A stretch of DNA of 64,000 nucleotides, taken from assembly GCA_942486035.1 (NCBI GenBank), contig CALNXK010000036.1, forward strand, positions 2,802,501 to 2,866,500, read 5' to 3'. A program made the translations under genes and the position numbers. This DNA is from Porites lobata (taxonomy: Eukaryota > Cnidaria > Anthozoa > Scleractinia > Poritidae). This document shows, piece after piece, positions 34,934 to 45,518 of the stretch (its first letter is position 1; each line of letters starts with the position of its first letter). The notes beneath the pieces were generated by a model. The model was not told where the DNA came from. It ran no database searches and saw nothing but the letters and a program-made list of their open reading frames with translations.

Positions 34934-35067
34934 AAAGAATTATTAGTGCATGCCAGTTAGCTGATGATGATCTCAGACATGTTAGGACCTTGTCTAGTTT
35001 TGAACCTCAAGTCTTTCCCTATCCCCGCCCCAACAAACCCTTCACTGAGTTTTGTGTTAGAGGGAAG
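34934..35067 (+). CDS. Cytoplasmic-segment exon, copy 3 (134 nt, frame intact)
   Basis: Acceptor TTTTTGTCACAG, donor AAG|GTAGAA. In phase 1 it reads RIISACQLADDDLRHVRTLS then SFEPQVFPYPRPNKPFTEF and CVRGK, with no stop. Enters in phase 1 and leaves in phase 0. Only this copy of the three is both in frame and unbroken, but its partner membrane exon at 34764 is deleted. No known domain; a short acidic-then-proline segment. Confidence 0.55.
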
Positions 35068-35338
35068 GTAGAAGGTCAATTTCTTATAATAGGGAGTTTA
35101 AGCGAAGGTGTTCTAGAGCGATGCACGTCAGCCAGAGGGCGTCTATAAAAATCTTTTCTTTATTTGTTAGGATATATTTTTTGTATAATTAAGAGTTAAG
35201 GCACTTAGTAACTGTGTAAACATATGTAACTGTGTGCCTAACATATGTGTACACTTTAAAAATGACTTGGCAACAGAAAAAAAGTTGTTGTTGAAATAAT
35301 TTATTTTTTCCAATGAAGACGCCTGAATCAAATTTAAT

Positions 35339-35436
35339 ACAGCTGGGCTAACATTTCGTTGCTGGACAAACAACCATAATAAGCAGAATTATTGCGAATT
35401 GTAATTATGCGAATAATCAGCTAATCTGTTATTAAG
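35339..35436 (+). mobile_element. CR1/L2-like element copy 2, 5' fragment
   Basis: Matches 25917-26016 and then skips to sequence equal to about 26106. Its continuation is at 37396; the ~1.96 kb between is family R copy 2 and neighbours. Confidence 0.65.
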
Positions 35437-37395
35437 GAAGGATTAATTAAAATTAAAAATTAAAAGTATTAAGGATTTGTGTCATCGAGTTGATAGCCAT
35501 ATGTGTACACCCAAAAAAATAGCAATCATCTTCGATCACATTCATGAGCAATAATCAACTCTTGATCACAGTAGATTAGGCCTGGAAAACAAATCAGGAA
35601 GAATTTTTTGCTTTCGACAAGTTTACTTTACAAGATCTTGCCAACAAATCCGGGGGTGTGTAAACCAACCTTTTATACTTATTATACATCACATCTAAGG
35701 TGAAACAGTACAAGTACTATTTATCACACAGACCTCGGACAGAATGCAGTATTTCATAATTTTCAAGACAAATTACATTCAGTCAATATTCAGGACGATC
35801 AATTGTGGGCTTTTAGCGAAACCGTTGAAAAAATTTCCAAAATCCGGCCAGCCAGTTCTCACTTTTGACGAGCGCCAAATTTGCATTGAACTTTTAAACA
35901 GAGTTACGCTTCAAGATTATAAAGAATTTATTAGGTCTATTTTTTATTTAAGGGTTTTACAACGATGCAATCTCAAAAAGTGTTTGATACGCGCGGCATT
36001 TTGAGTTAACTCTTGCAAGCGATGTTCATGAACGACTGAAAACAAACGGCACAGCGATTAAAATTGCAAGGGAGATTACTAACAATCAATAAAAGAAATA
36101 TAATTCGGTGAAACATTTACAGAGACAACAATTTTCATTCACGAAGACAAGTATTAAAGCGTTTCTAAAAATCCTGAGTCTTAAAGCTTATATTAAGTTT
36201 ATGTTTTAAGCCGGCCTCCCAGTGTTTGCTTTTCTCAAAGATGAACTCGCGGTAAGAAAATCGCTCAAAGTTTTCTTTCTACAGCCAAATGTATAACTAA
36301 ATATTCTTCGGAACGCTTTCTTTCTGTTGTGGTTATGTAAGCTCATATCAAACCTGATACTACGTCAGATCATTGTCTCAAATCTTACAAACGTGCATAA
36401 ACTGTGCTCGACTACATGGAATTAGATGTAAATTAAAACAACAAACATCAAATACAACAATTACTCAGGCTTACCATTCAAGATGCAGCTCCTGAAAGCT
36501 ATCAAGTAACGCGGGAATCGCTTGAGAATTTTGAATCCTCTTTAATACGCATCAAACAAGGTGAAAAAAGAAAACGATGCCATCCGAGATCGGATTTCCG
36601 ACACTGACAAGCGACGCATCTCTCAACCAAAAAACAATAAACAAACTAGCCATGAATAACAGAAGGTTCTTGATAGCAGCTGTATCTCATTTTGTACATC
36701 CACTGGAAAAAGACAGTTAAAAACATCATAAATTGACAAAAAACTCTGTCAGCTTCAGCTGTCAAAGTCAACAAGTTTCAAGATGCAGCATAAATTTTCC
36801 GCATGAACTCACCTGTCAAATTTTGACCAATCAGAGCATAAAAACAACGCGTGACCTGGGTAAGAAAAGGTCTTCCCCACTTGTATTTTTAAATAACTGG
36901 CCGAATTTTCGTATCCATGTTTAGTTTGAAATCAGAATCTTAATAGTGCGCCGCCATCGTGACATAAACACACCACATTTCATATAAATTAAAAAAACTT
37001 GAGCCTGCCATCATTTTAAAACCAGTAATTTGTCAGCGGATAACTTCAAAAAAGTACTCGACCTCGATGGGTCGACACCTGAGCCCGCGACACGGTCAGG
37101 TGATACTGGTCAGCGGATACCTTGTTTTGACAGCTGTCAATTGATCAGAACATTGATGTGCAACCCTTTCCTCCTGGGCTCCCAAAGTAGTTATAAAGTG
37201 TGAAAGTAAACATTGGTCTTCCTGTGGTGCGGATGGACGGTGGGTCGGTCGGTCGGTCGGTGTGCGGTTACGTGATTACTAAATTTTCTAGGATGGGTAG
37301 ATTTACTAAGCTATAGGGCTCCGCCCACGCGCGCGCTTTGTTTTTGACGATCCTGACGACCAACTACATGCCTTTAACTGCCTATAATAATATGT
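35437..37395 (+). repeat. Family R, copy 2 (plus a short unassigned end)
   Basis: Parallel to 2500-5160, with matching order of segments (TACACCCAAAAAAATAGC near 35507, TCAGGACGATCAATTG near 35789, GAGCCCGCGACACGGTCAG near 37083, GGTCGGTCGGTCGGT near 37241). It lies between two pieces of the CR1-like copy 2, so it seems to have inserted there. No open protein. Confidence 0.6.
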
Positions 37396-37680
37396 TTTGG
37401 ACAATCATGCTCCCATCAAACAAATTAAGATTCATTCAAGACCTAGTCCATTTGTGTCAACGGAGATCAATGGTTTAAAGAACACGCGTGAATGTGGCAC
37501 AAAAAGGCTATGAAGAACAACGACAAATTACCCCGGACTGCGTATCACCATTTTCGTCAGGAAGTTAAACGTGAAATCAAGCTTCCCGAAAAAGAGCATG
37601 ATCGCTCCGAAATTCTAAAATCGAATGGTAATACCAATTCAATTTGGAAAATTCTCAATGGAAGGTCGAAAAGGTGAATT
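37396..37680 (+). mobile_element. CR1/L2-like element copy 2, linker fragment
   Basis: Corresponds to about 26398-26680 of copy 1, reading in part REIKLPEKEHDRSEILKSNG and SIWKILNG. A frameshift lies near 37490. Confidence 0.7.
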
Positions 37681-37739
37681 TGGGAATTTTTTAAATCTTT
37701 TTCACTGAAAGCCCTGCATTACATAGGACCAGATTTTTC

Positions 37740-38185
37740 TCACTAAAAAGTCCCGTCTTACTTTAGAAAGCTGGTTTACTAACTTAGAACAAACGCCAGT
37801 GAATCGTAGCCAACAGTTACCAGCGCCGTACAAACGACTTATTGAGGAGATCAGGCAAAACTAACTACTAGAGAACAACTGGAGAACTGACAATTTGACT
37901 AACAATAGACGACTGTTAACCTGTGACAATAGACGGATCGAAACGTACCAATCAATGATTACGAGTCTTCATAGGCAATAAAATCACGGCTTAACTGACA
38001 GACGACCAATAACATCGCGACATAATTGACCAATTAGATCAATAACCAGAGTATAATACCATCAAGTGACGTGATACAACTTACTTTGACTCTGAAGATG
38101 ACTACCGCACAGGTTGTCGAAACGTCAGTCACTGTCAACAACAACAGTACTATTCAGGACTACGTTCACCCGGACGATCAAACTC
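37740..38185 (+). mobile_element. Penelope-like element, 3' end
   Basis: Short coding tail (LESWFTNLEQTPVNRSQQLP) and a 3' region with GAAGATGACTACCGCACAGG, TTGTCGAAACGTCAGTCACT and CGTTCACCCGGACGATC. I recall this ending as very common in corals. A 72-bp piece of the same end, in reverse, is at 47181-47252. Confidence 0.62.
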
Positions 38186-38189
38186 AGTC

Positions 38190-38655
38190 TTTCCTTATAG
38201 TACTGTTTACCTCAGACTTGATGAAAAAAAGTATATTTAAAAGGCTGGTTTACACGCTACCAGATTTGTCACCAAAATTTACTTCTAAATTAAACTTGTC
38301 GAACACAAAAGATCCGGCCCGATTTTCTATTTTGGCCTCCCTTTTAGACAGAGGAATACAACGTGTAAACTGCCTGCCATCAAGGACTATTGTGTGTTTC
38401 ATAACATTATATTTCGGGACTGACTGGTTGCAGAGACTATGATTTAACCTTAAAAAAATAAGGTGGTGGGCTACTGGGTTATTTTGTTTGAGAAGAATGT
38501 GTTTTCCAGGCCTAATCTAACGCGATCTAACATGATTGCTATTTTTGGGGGGTACATATAAGACGACGTAAAATTTGTTTCACTCTTGGACTGTCAAATT
38601 ATTTTTCTCTAAAATCACTTAGCATTGGCCTCAAAAGTCACATGAATGTGCCCTA
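38190..38655 (-). repeat. Family R, copy 3, first part (reverse orientation)
   Basis: Reverse complement of about 2440-2890. Interrupted by the DNA element at 38656-40984 and continued at 40985-41075. Confidence 0.6.
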
Positions 38656-38810
38656 AAGTTACCGTAAATGGTCGAATTAGCGCCCAGCTTCAAATGAGCG
38701 CCTCGCTTCGAATTAGCGCCCCTCCTAAGGCTCAAAATTTGTAATAAGCGCCTCCCTTCAAATAAGCGCCCTCCCCTTCCCGGAGAAAAAATGAGTTTCG
38801 GTACTCCAAT

Positions 38811-39056
38811 CGGCGCAAAATGAGTTGAGACACTTCGCCCAAAACTGGGCTTTTTTACGTTTTATTAACTTCAAAAGGAGGAAATATAGCTTTTCTCCCC
38901 CATCCCCTCCGTGCAATGTTGTGCCCTTGTTCTAGCTACCTGTAGTAAGCAACAAACACCCCAACTTTGAATGGAGGGGACAGGGGAGGGGTGCGAATTC
39001 TTTTGTTCTCCGAAATTACCCTATTTAAATACAATATCTCAACAATTTTGTCCCCG
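38811..39056 (+). mobile_element. ~246-bp miniature element, copy 1
   Basis: Ends CGGCG(A)CAAAATGAGTTGAGA and TCTCAACAATTTTGTC(C/G)CCG, which are inverted repeats. A nearly identical copy in the same orientation is at 40015-40261. Confidence 0.68.
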
Positions 39057-39587
39057 AAGTGGCCGTACGTCCTTTAGAAAGGTAATTGAATTCATTTCTT
39101 TATGCTGGGATGTAAGACCCCTGGTGGCTTGCTATTTGTTGTGTTCGACTTCATCATACCTATGTTAGAACAATTAGAATAAGGCGATTTCGTTACTTTC
39201 AGTGCGTGACATTTCGTGTCACGCTTAACCGTGCCTTGACATCGTGCAATGTGGCGCGTCGCTCACGATTTCTTATTCTCTCCTTTATCGAAACGCATCG
39301 AAACAAAGAACAAAGTGAAAAGGATAGGCAACTTAATAGATTTCTAGGCATTAAAGTAGTTATAATGGCTAAAATTGCTCTTTAGGAGGAATTTCCACGA
39401 GTAACCACGATGAGTATAAAAAAAAATTATCTGATTATCTTTTAAGAACAAAGTTGGTTACTCGTGGTTACTCGTGGCCAGTCCCCTCCTGACCTGATAG
39501 TTTCTACTGTAAAGTACATTCTTCAAAGACCCTTATGGGTATATGGGCAACGAATCTGCTGCACAGATTTAGCGATGCTATGCAGCT

Positions 39588-40028
39588 TTGCTGTGCGTTA
39601 GAAGTTGGAACATTTTTCCTGAAAATTCTTCTGCGCATAGCAATAATGGCTATTTTATCGTCCATCCCACCCTTATCAAACTAGTTAGCCAAACTTTGAA
39701 TAAACACTTCGAACTTACTAGGGATATATTCAGATACAATATATTACCTGCCATTGATTCCTACCGATCACACTTAGTTACCAGAGGAAAATCAATCATT
39801 CGGTACGTGGGTATGCTGCGTAATTACTTGAAAACTCTACCGAGTACAAAGATTGACAAAACTAATTTTCCCTCAAAAAACACAGGTAAGGGATTATATG
39901 GGTATCTTATCTATCTTCTGAAAAACGACCCGGTGTATATAGTAATCTCAACTAGTTACCGTCTCCTAACCGGTGCTAATAAGACAACAGCGCGTAGATT
40001 TCGATTCAGACAATCGGCGACAAAATGA
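39588..40028 (+). other. Unassigned ORF between the two miniature elements
   Basis: About 146 codons, no ATG start (begins TTG). Reads ELTRDIFRYNILPAIDSYRS and GLYGYLIYLLKNDPVYIVIS; the last residues are coded by the end of the second miniature element. I do not recognise a domain. Could be chance or a relic gene of the surrounding element. Confidence 0.2.
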
Positions 40029-40261
40029 GTTGAGACACTTCGCCCAAACCTTGGCTTTTTTACGTTTTATTAACTTCAAAAGGAGGAAATATAGCTTTCC
40101 TCCCCCATCCCCTCCGTGCAATGTTGTGCCCTTGTTCTAGCTACCTGTAGAAAACAACAAACACCCCAACTTTGAATGGAGGGGACAGGGGAGGGGTGCG
40201 AATTCTTTTGTTCTCCGAAATTACCCTGTTTAAATACAATATCTCAACAATTTTGTCGCCG
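40015..40261 (+). mobile_element. ~247-bp miniature element, copy 2
   Basis: Direct-repeat partner of 38811-39056, bounded by GACAATCGGCGACAAAAT and its reverse complement. Two near-identical copies 1 kb apart suggest recent transposition or a local duplication. Confidence 0.68.
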
Positions 40262-40417
40262 ATTGTCGGTACGATATACGAGACGTATACGGTCTATACG
40301 GTTCTTTTAATGAAATGCGACATTGTTAAATAGTATAAACAGTAATTTCCTTTCAAAGTCGCACGGGCTTGCTTCTCATTTCCTTGATAGAAATATCCGT
40401 GTGAGCACATAGCTGCT

Positions 40418-40769
40418 TCACTTTTTTAAATTCCTCGTAAAACTTTGCTCCCAATCGCGGCTCCTTGTTACTGCCTTAAAAGTTCCTGGAATTATGAGGC
40501 CATTTTCAAGTTTCCTGCTTCCAGTGACTTCACCTACCACCTGATTATCCTCATGAGCTCGTAGAAATGTAAACACGAGGAAGGAAAGTTCAATGGGTAC
40601 ATGTCCAACCAGCTTGCTATTCTCTTGAATGAATGTTCCAACAGCATATTCATCATGCTCTTTAGCCTCCTTTCGTTCGTCTTTCCGACACATTAGCCTT
40701 TCTCCAAGCTTTTGTGACCACTCTGTTTTATAAACATGATGTCCCCTTATACACTTTTCGATGAAAAAG
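40418..40769 (-). pseudogene. HIRAN-like domain ORF in a DNA element
   Basis: Minus-strand open frame of about 115 codons. Starts, after a stop, with FIEKCIRGHHVYKTEWSQKL, then DEYAVGTFIQ, VGHVPIELSFLVFTFLRAHE and GEVTGSRKLENGLIIPGTF. The order of G-H-H-V-Y, D-x-x-A-V and G-H-V-P-x-E-L-S matches the HIRAN fold (a DNA 3'-end-binding domain in HLTF/Rad5 helicases and in stand-alone proteins). Cnidarian repeats encode many HIRAN-like proteins. The neighbouring sequence has no helicase, so it appears as a stand-alone domain. Function within the element unknown. Confidence 0.5.
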
Positions 40770-40984
40770 TCTTAAGAACGTTTCTAGTTCGCAAAAAGTA
40801 GTTTTCTATAAGGTTTTTGAATTTTTATGTTGCAGTTTGGTTTTAAATAGAAATAAAGATAGTGTCATTTTGAGGCTAAAAATTGATAAACGAAATAAGC
40901 GCCCCCCCTTCGAATTAGCGCCCCCCTCTCGCCTTAGAAAATTAAATACGCGCCCCAGGCGCTAATTCGAACATCTACGGTAAC

Positions 40985-41075
40985 TGATTTGTGGATTACA
41001 AGTTTATTGTTTGATTTATATTATGAATTTATTAACGGGAGCTTCGCTTTTAGCTCTTCCTAAATCTATATATTA
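40985..41075 (-). repeat. Family R, copy 3, second part
   Basis: Reverse complement of about 2366-2440 (AATTTATTAACGGGAGCTTCG). Confidence 0.6.
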
Positions 41076-41178
41076 ATTCACTCCAATATTTTCCTTGTAT
41101 TTAGATGGAATAGAATTTGTTTATTGTAAAATATATATTTACATAACGTCTAATTTCTTTGTATTTATCCCGTTTGTC
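41076..41178 (+). mobile_element. Fragment of CR1-like 3' UTR
   Basis: Matches 9140-9233 (ACTCCAATATTTTC, ACATAACGT, ATTTCTTTGTATTTATCC). Confidence 0.6.
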
Positions 41179-41189
41179 TCCACTTATGT

Positions 41190-41450
41190 CCAGAAATGCA
41201 TGCAATGGCGAAAATGGCGAAAAATCGCCAGCCTCTGGCGATTTGGATTGGATGCCAAAATTGGCCTCTTGGAGGCTGGCGATTTGGCGAAAATGGCGAT
41301 TTTGGCAAAAATCGCCAGAGGGTTGGCGATAATGGCGATAAACGTCCCGCCCCCTTGGAGACTGGCGACTTTGGCGAAAATGGCAATTATGGCGAAATTG
41401 GCGATTTTTCGCAAAAATCACCAGAGGGCTGGCGATATCCAGAGTGTGGC
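41190..41450. repeat. TGGCGA / TCGCCA low-complexity array
   Basis: Built from many copies of TGGCGAAAA and its reverse complement, with AGAGG(C/G)TGGCGAT spacers. Open frames on all strands are artefacts of the repeats. It is self-complementary, so either strand can fold into many hairpins. Confidence 0.85.
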
Positions 41451-41509
41451 ATTATATTCAAATTGGATGCCAAAAGTGGCCCCTTCAAAGTAGATAACTA
41501 AAGAGGTCC

Positions 41510-41960
41510 TTACGCCGTAATTTCTAGGGAGTTGTTTTAACTCCAAAAATGGAGTAAAAATTTTAGGTACAGGATAACCCCTTTTTTGGGGTTATTTTAA
41601 CTCCTAATTTAACTCCGAATTTGGGATCATTTTTACTCTTGAAAAAGAGTTCTTTTTACTCCCAGTCTGGAGCTAAAATGACTCCGAAATGGGGTTACTT
41701 TTACTCCTTACATGCGTTGTTTTTACTCTTTTTGGAGTTAATGCAACTCTAAACGTGGAGTAAACATTTTAGGTACAGGATAACTCTTTTTTTGGGGTTA
41801 TTTTAACTCTTCAATATCTGGGGTTACTTTTGCTCCGGAAAAGAGTTCTTTAAACTCCTTTTTGGAGTTAAAATAACTCCCCAAAAAATAACTCCGCTGT
41901 AAGGAGTTAAATTAGCCCCACTAGAGGAGTTATTATAACTCCTTGAAAATTACTGTGTAT
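41510..41960. repeat. AACTCC / GGAGTT inverted low-complexity array
   Basis: About 450 bp with some 20 short blocks of the form TTTTAACTCC or GGAGTTAAA, in both orientations, spaced 15-35 bp apart. GGTACAGGATAAC occurs twice (41567, 41774), suggesting a longer period of about 207 bp. Confidence 0.8.
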
Positions 41961-43715
41961 AACTGTGAGGCAACATTACTAAAAAAAAGTTTAAATTACA
42001 TACCTAATAAGAGGCCCCAATAACTGTGAGGCAACATTCATTAAAGACAACTGAATCAAATATATCTGAAAACAACGAATGGAAGTCGTTTCAGTTAAGC
42101 TTATGTATTTGTGCCATGCACTTCACAGGTTAAGTAAACATTTTCTTCCTTTCGATGTTGCTTGACTTACCTAAAGTAATGTGATGCGCTGAAATATCAC
42201 ACCAGCATCATTTGCTTTTCAAAGTCTTACAAAAGGAAGAGAGTGTCCGTTCAAGCCAACCAAACCAAATTTCATGACCCACAGCTAGTCCCCTAATTAC
42301 TCGAGGAGACAACCACCACGTCCTTCAAATAATAGTAATTCCTTACCATGGACACTCTAACTTTTGAGGTTCGATGTGGACCTAAACAATCCTCATTGGT
42401 GACAATTCTCTTAACATTGCTTCCATTAAATTGTGAGGCAGCCTTAAAACAAAACCGACTGCGAAACGCATGGTTCCTGGATGAAATATGCTTTCACAAT
42501 AACCAGTATGTGCCCTTCATTCTTTTTGGTTCTCCACTATAATAGTAGTAGTTGACACTACAGCTTCCCCCGCTCTGTATATAGTATTCTTGCTCCTTGT
42601 TTAGCTATTTGAAATATATCAGTTGATAATGAAGATGTTCACACATATCCCATACAATAGGTGAGATAAATACAGGAAATAAACGCAAGGTTCCATGCAC
42701 AGTTTCGGTTCGATTTACACAGCTTTGATCAAAACATTCTCAGTGTCGAGAATAGTTTATTGTAAACCATAAGAAAAGATTTAATTAGAAGTTTAATTTT
42801 TCGCTATTTCTATTTCACTTTTTTACATTTAGTTCATTTTATTTGCCGGAAAGTAAGCCTTAGAAATTAAAAGGAAGTTTGATCAATTCACGCTCGGGCA
42901 TTCTAGTCTTATTTTAAACTTTATAGCGGAAGGACATCTGTGAGCAGGGAATAAGTCAGCACAGGATTTGATGGTCGGCGAATTTCTCTAATCGTCCATT
43001 GTTCTGTTAGTGATAAGCTAGCCGTTGAATCATTCACTCGTCTTGCTTGTTTTGGGCCGAGTCTTATTCCGGTCAAAGAGAGAGAAAGAGTTTCTGGCAA
43101 GTTTCATACTTGCGGGCGCAAACAATAGAAACGTCATCATTACCCACCGATTCCTCGCGGCCCCTGTTCAAGCAAATCGAGATTTTTTCTATATTGACTG
43201 TATGACTCTATATTTCAACTGTAAGTACTTTCCTTAATATACGCGCGAGCTACTAGGGTGCCTCCTCAGGATTTCGCCGTCTGGGCGAAATCCCTGCGGG
43301 GGCAACAACATTATTTTTGTTTTCGTCGTTTTAAACTATTAATGCCTAGTTACCTGCACCAATTCTTGTGAAACAGATTACTAAAAGAAAAACGTATAGT
43401 AATACGTAGGTGACTGTACAGATTTCTATGTTTAATTATAACTCTTGCTACGTAAGGGTACAGCTGCTCCAGTATTCTTTTGTCCGGTTTTCAGGCCATA
43501 ATTATCTCAAATACGCAAAATAACACTGATGAGTTTTCATGGAAACGGCGACAAGAGTCGGAAATTGAAAAAAAAAATCTCTTTCAAGCCAGCCTTCTTT
43601 CTATTTTTGCTTTAATTTTCTCCTTCCAGAGATGGTTTGAAAGGTTAATTTATAGCTTTGTCTGACCATATAAAATAATGTTGTAGAGACAAAATTTTAA
43701 AACTACCACAAAAAG
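41961..43715. other. Unassigned sequence
   Basis: No recognised domain, repeat border or exon. Open frames at 42348, 43025 and 43480 are short and featureless. It includes a small inverted repeat near 43283-43302 (GGATTTCGCC...GGCGAAATCC). Confidence 0.4.
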
Positions 43716-43942
43716 TCTTTGGGGGTATAGAGCCCCTCTTTTTTGTAAGAAAAACTGTTAACGTTATGATAATGGGTTATGGGAGTTAAGCTACCGACTT
43801 ATGCGACGACGTTTCCTTACACTGAAGAAGGGTTATACATCCGAAACACCTATATTTAAGACCATTTCTAGAAACAAGCAGAAGAACATAACTCTGGATC
43901 AACCTCTTGAATTTTTTCTTTGTTTGTTTGTTTTTACACTAG

Positions 43943-44014
43943 GGATCTTCATTCCAATAACATTCTGGATCTTGACGCAGGCGTATTCTCCAACCTGACA
44001 AATTTGAGGAGCCT
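43943..44014 (+). CDS. LRR exon, type B copy 2 (72 nt, phase 2-2)
   Basis: Acceptor TTTTTACACTAG (TAG, where copy 1 has CAG), donor GTAAGTTGT. Codes for DLHSNNILDLDAGVFSNLTN plus LRSL. Flanking introns match those of 9708-9779 from about 43716 to 46930 apart from insertions. Frame, length and splice sites are intact. Confidence 0.83.
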
Positions 44015-44105
44015 GTAAGTTGTCTGAATACTTGTTAAAAAATGTTGGTTTAAACTGTTTGACACATTATTTCAAATCAAAATGCTTGCTTGTTTGCTTA
44101 CTTGC

Positions 44106-44765
44106 TTATTTCAAGCGAACTCGAACTCCATTAACTAGCTTCATCCATTCCTTCCGGTTTCCCATGGTGCTCTTCAGTTTAGCAATGCTCAAACCAGTAT
44201 CATTAGGAACAGCCTTAGTCAGTTCTGATAATTCTGCGTAGAATTCCTCTCTGTCGTCCACGTTAGATACATTGGTGTGGCTGTAGCAGAGTATGACAGT
44301 AACAGCAGGATTTCCATTGAAAGTGGCAATGAGAGTCCTTGGATTGATGGTTTCTACCAAGTTCAGTGCCTTGTGTGCTTTCGGTCTGAGAAGTAAGCCA
44401 ACACCTCGTATTGTTGAGCTATTTGTAGCTTTTTCAGCGGAAGATGTAATCATAACCCAACCTTTCTTCATGTCATGGTACTTCAACTCGATGTCATCAT
44501 GGTAGATCCGATGTTCTTAGATACATATGACATCAATGTTCTGTTTCTGAGCTATTGAAGTTAGTTCACCTGTCCTTCCAATGGAGCTCAGAGTGCGACA
44601 GTTGAACGTTGACACAAGAGTAGTCTTTTTACACTTAAAAAGCCGGCGATCCTTTGAAGTGTTTAGGCCAGTAGCATTCTTTTCTCCTTGGTGACGCACG
44701 CGACGAGCGATGTGGTATGAAGAAGTTGTAGAATTTTTAGTCATGTTCTTTTCAATTGCTTTCAC
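44106..44765 (-). pseudogene. RTE-like endonuclease/C-terminus fusion with one nonsense codon
   Basis: Two minus-strand frames, 44517-44765 and 44106-44486, are the same reading frame, interrupted by one TAA at 44515-44517 at the position of the conserved Gln before E-H-R (CAA to TAA). Otherwise it is open for about 210 codons. The fusion of endonuclease to the last ~30 residues may define a non-autonomous subfamily rather than a one-off deletion. Confidence 0.6.
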
Positions 44766-45161
44766 ACTTCCAAGAGGAAGTATGATTCAGTACTAGTGGT
44801 CGCAACTCCTACTAGTAACCGCAGTTTTCTACTAATGAGAAATGGTTGATCCATGCCGTTGTGGTTAACAGTGTCATTCATCATCCGCCATCGATCAAAA
44901 CAGAAATAGCCATAATATCTGTCTGCCGGTATTTGCCTATCAGTGCCACAGAAGAGCTGCTGCCCTTTCCTAGATTTTTTGTCATCGAGGTTTACTCCTT
45001 TAGTTGATTAAGATTTCGTCTGGTTCCTACCCTTCAACCTGTCTGGCATGGTTAAACCTGCCAGGAGACTTGCTCCCGCCAGCTTAGCTCTCCGGGTCAT
45101 AGTAACACACAAGCTAATCCACCACGCCAAGGTACTTAATCCGCGGATCAGAAATACTTAA

Positions 45162-45513
45162 TGTAGCGGCATCAGCTCCGGTGTCGGAGAGATCCGTGAA
45201 ACTAAGAAAAACTAAGCGACTCACAGGTTCCACAAGGCTGGGGTTTATTGTGCCAACTTTTACAGCGATCCCGTTGTAGGACGTGTTGGGGCGAACGCTC
45301 TAGTAGGTTCTGAGTTCAACAGCAATAAAGCTTGAAAATGGTTACCCATCGAATTTCTGTGAGCCTTAGAGAAAACTACGCACGTGTAGCGGTATTTAAG
45401 CTAAGGTCACGTGACGGCTAGCGGAAAATCATTGTGACGTAAAATGCGGTTACAATAAAGAAAATAGCTAAAAATACAACAAAACTAAACTAAGGCACAC
45501 GGGTGCCGTTACA
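45162..45513 (-). mobile_element. Solo LTR, 352 bp, 5-bp target duplication
   Basis: Ends TGTAGCGGCA and TGCCGTTACA; flanked by CTTAA at 45157-45161 and 45514-45518. On the minus strand it has a TTAAATA TATA-like box (near 45399), several stretches of CACGTG/TGACGTAA-type sequence upstream, and a CACAATAAACC poly(A) signal (near 45248), the order expected for U3-R-U5. No internal retroelement adjoins it, so it is a solo LTR left by recombination. Which retroelement family it belongs to is not visible. Confidence 0.72.
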
Positions 45514-45518
45514 CTTAA

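Larger units (their letters stand above)
38656..40984. mobile_element. 2.3-kb DNA element with AGTTACCGTA termini
   Basis: Inverted ends AGTTACCGTA(A/G)ATG(G/T)TCG, followed on both sides by imperfect GAATTAGCGCC / AAGCGCC repeats that extend the inverted repeats to about 100 bp. Family R (copy 1 near 2440) provides an approximate empty site. No clean target duplication was found. It contains two miniature elements, a plus-strand ORF and a minus-strand HIRAN-like ORF. Confidence 0.65.

Noticed and set aside
38811..40261. The two 246-bp direct repeats as LTRs of a small retrotransposon
   Set aside because: Each repeat has its own inverted ends (CGGCGACAAAAT...ATTTTGTCGCCG), and the sequence between has no primer site or gag-pol, so two miniature elements are the better reading.
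41101..41501. Overlapping open frames on both strands with repeated W-R-F-G-E-N or A-I-F-A-K words
   Set aside because: Artefact of the TGGCGA/TCGCCA array; frames are open on all strands because the repeats lack stops.
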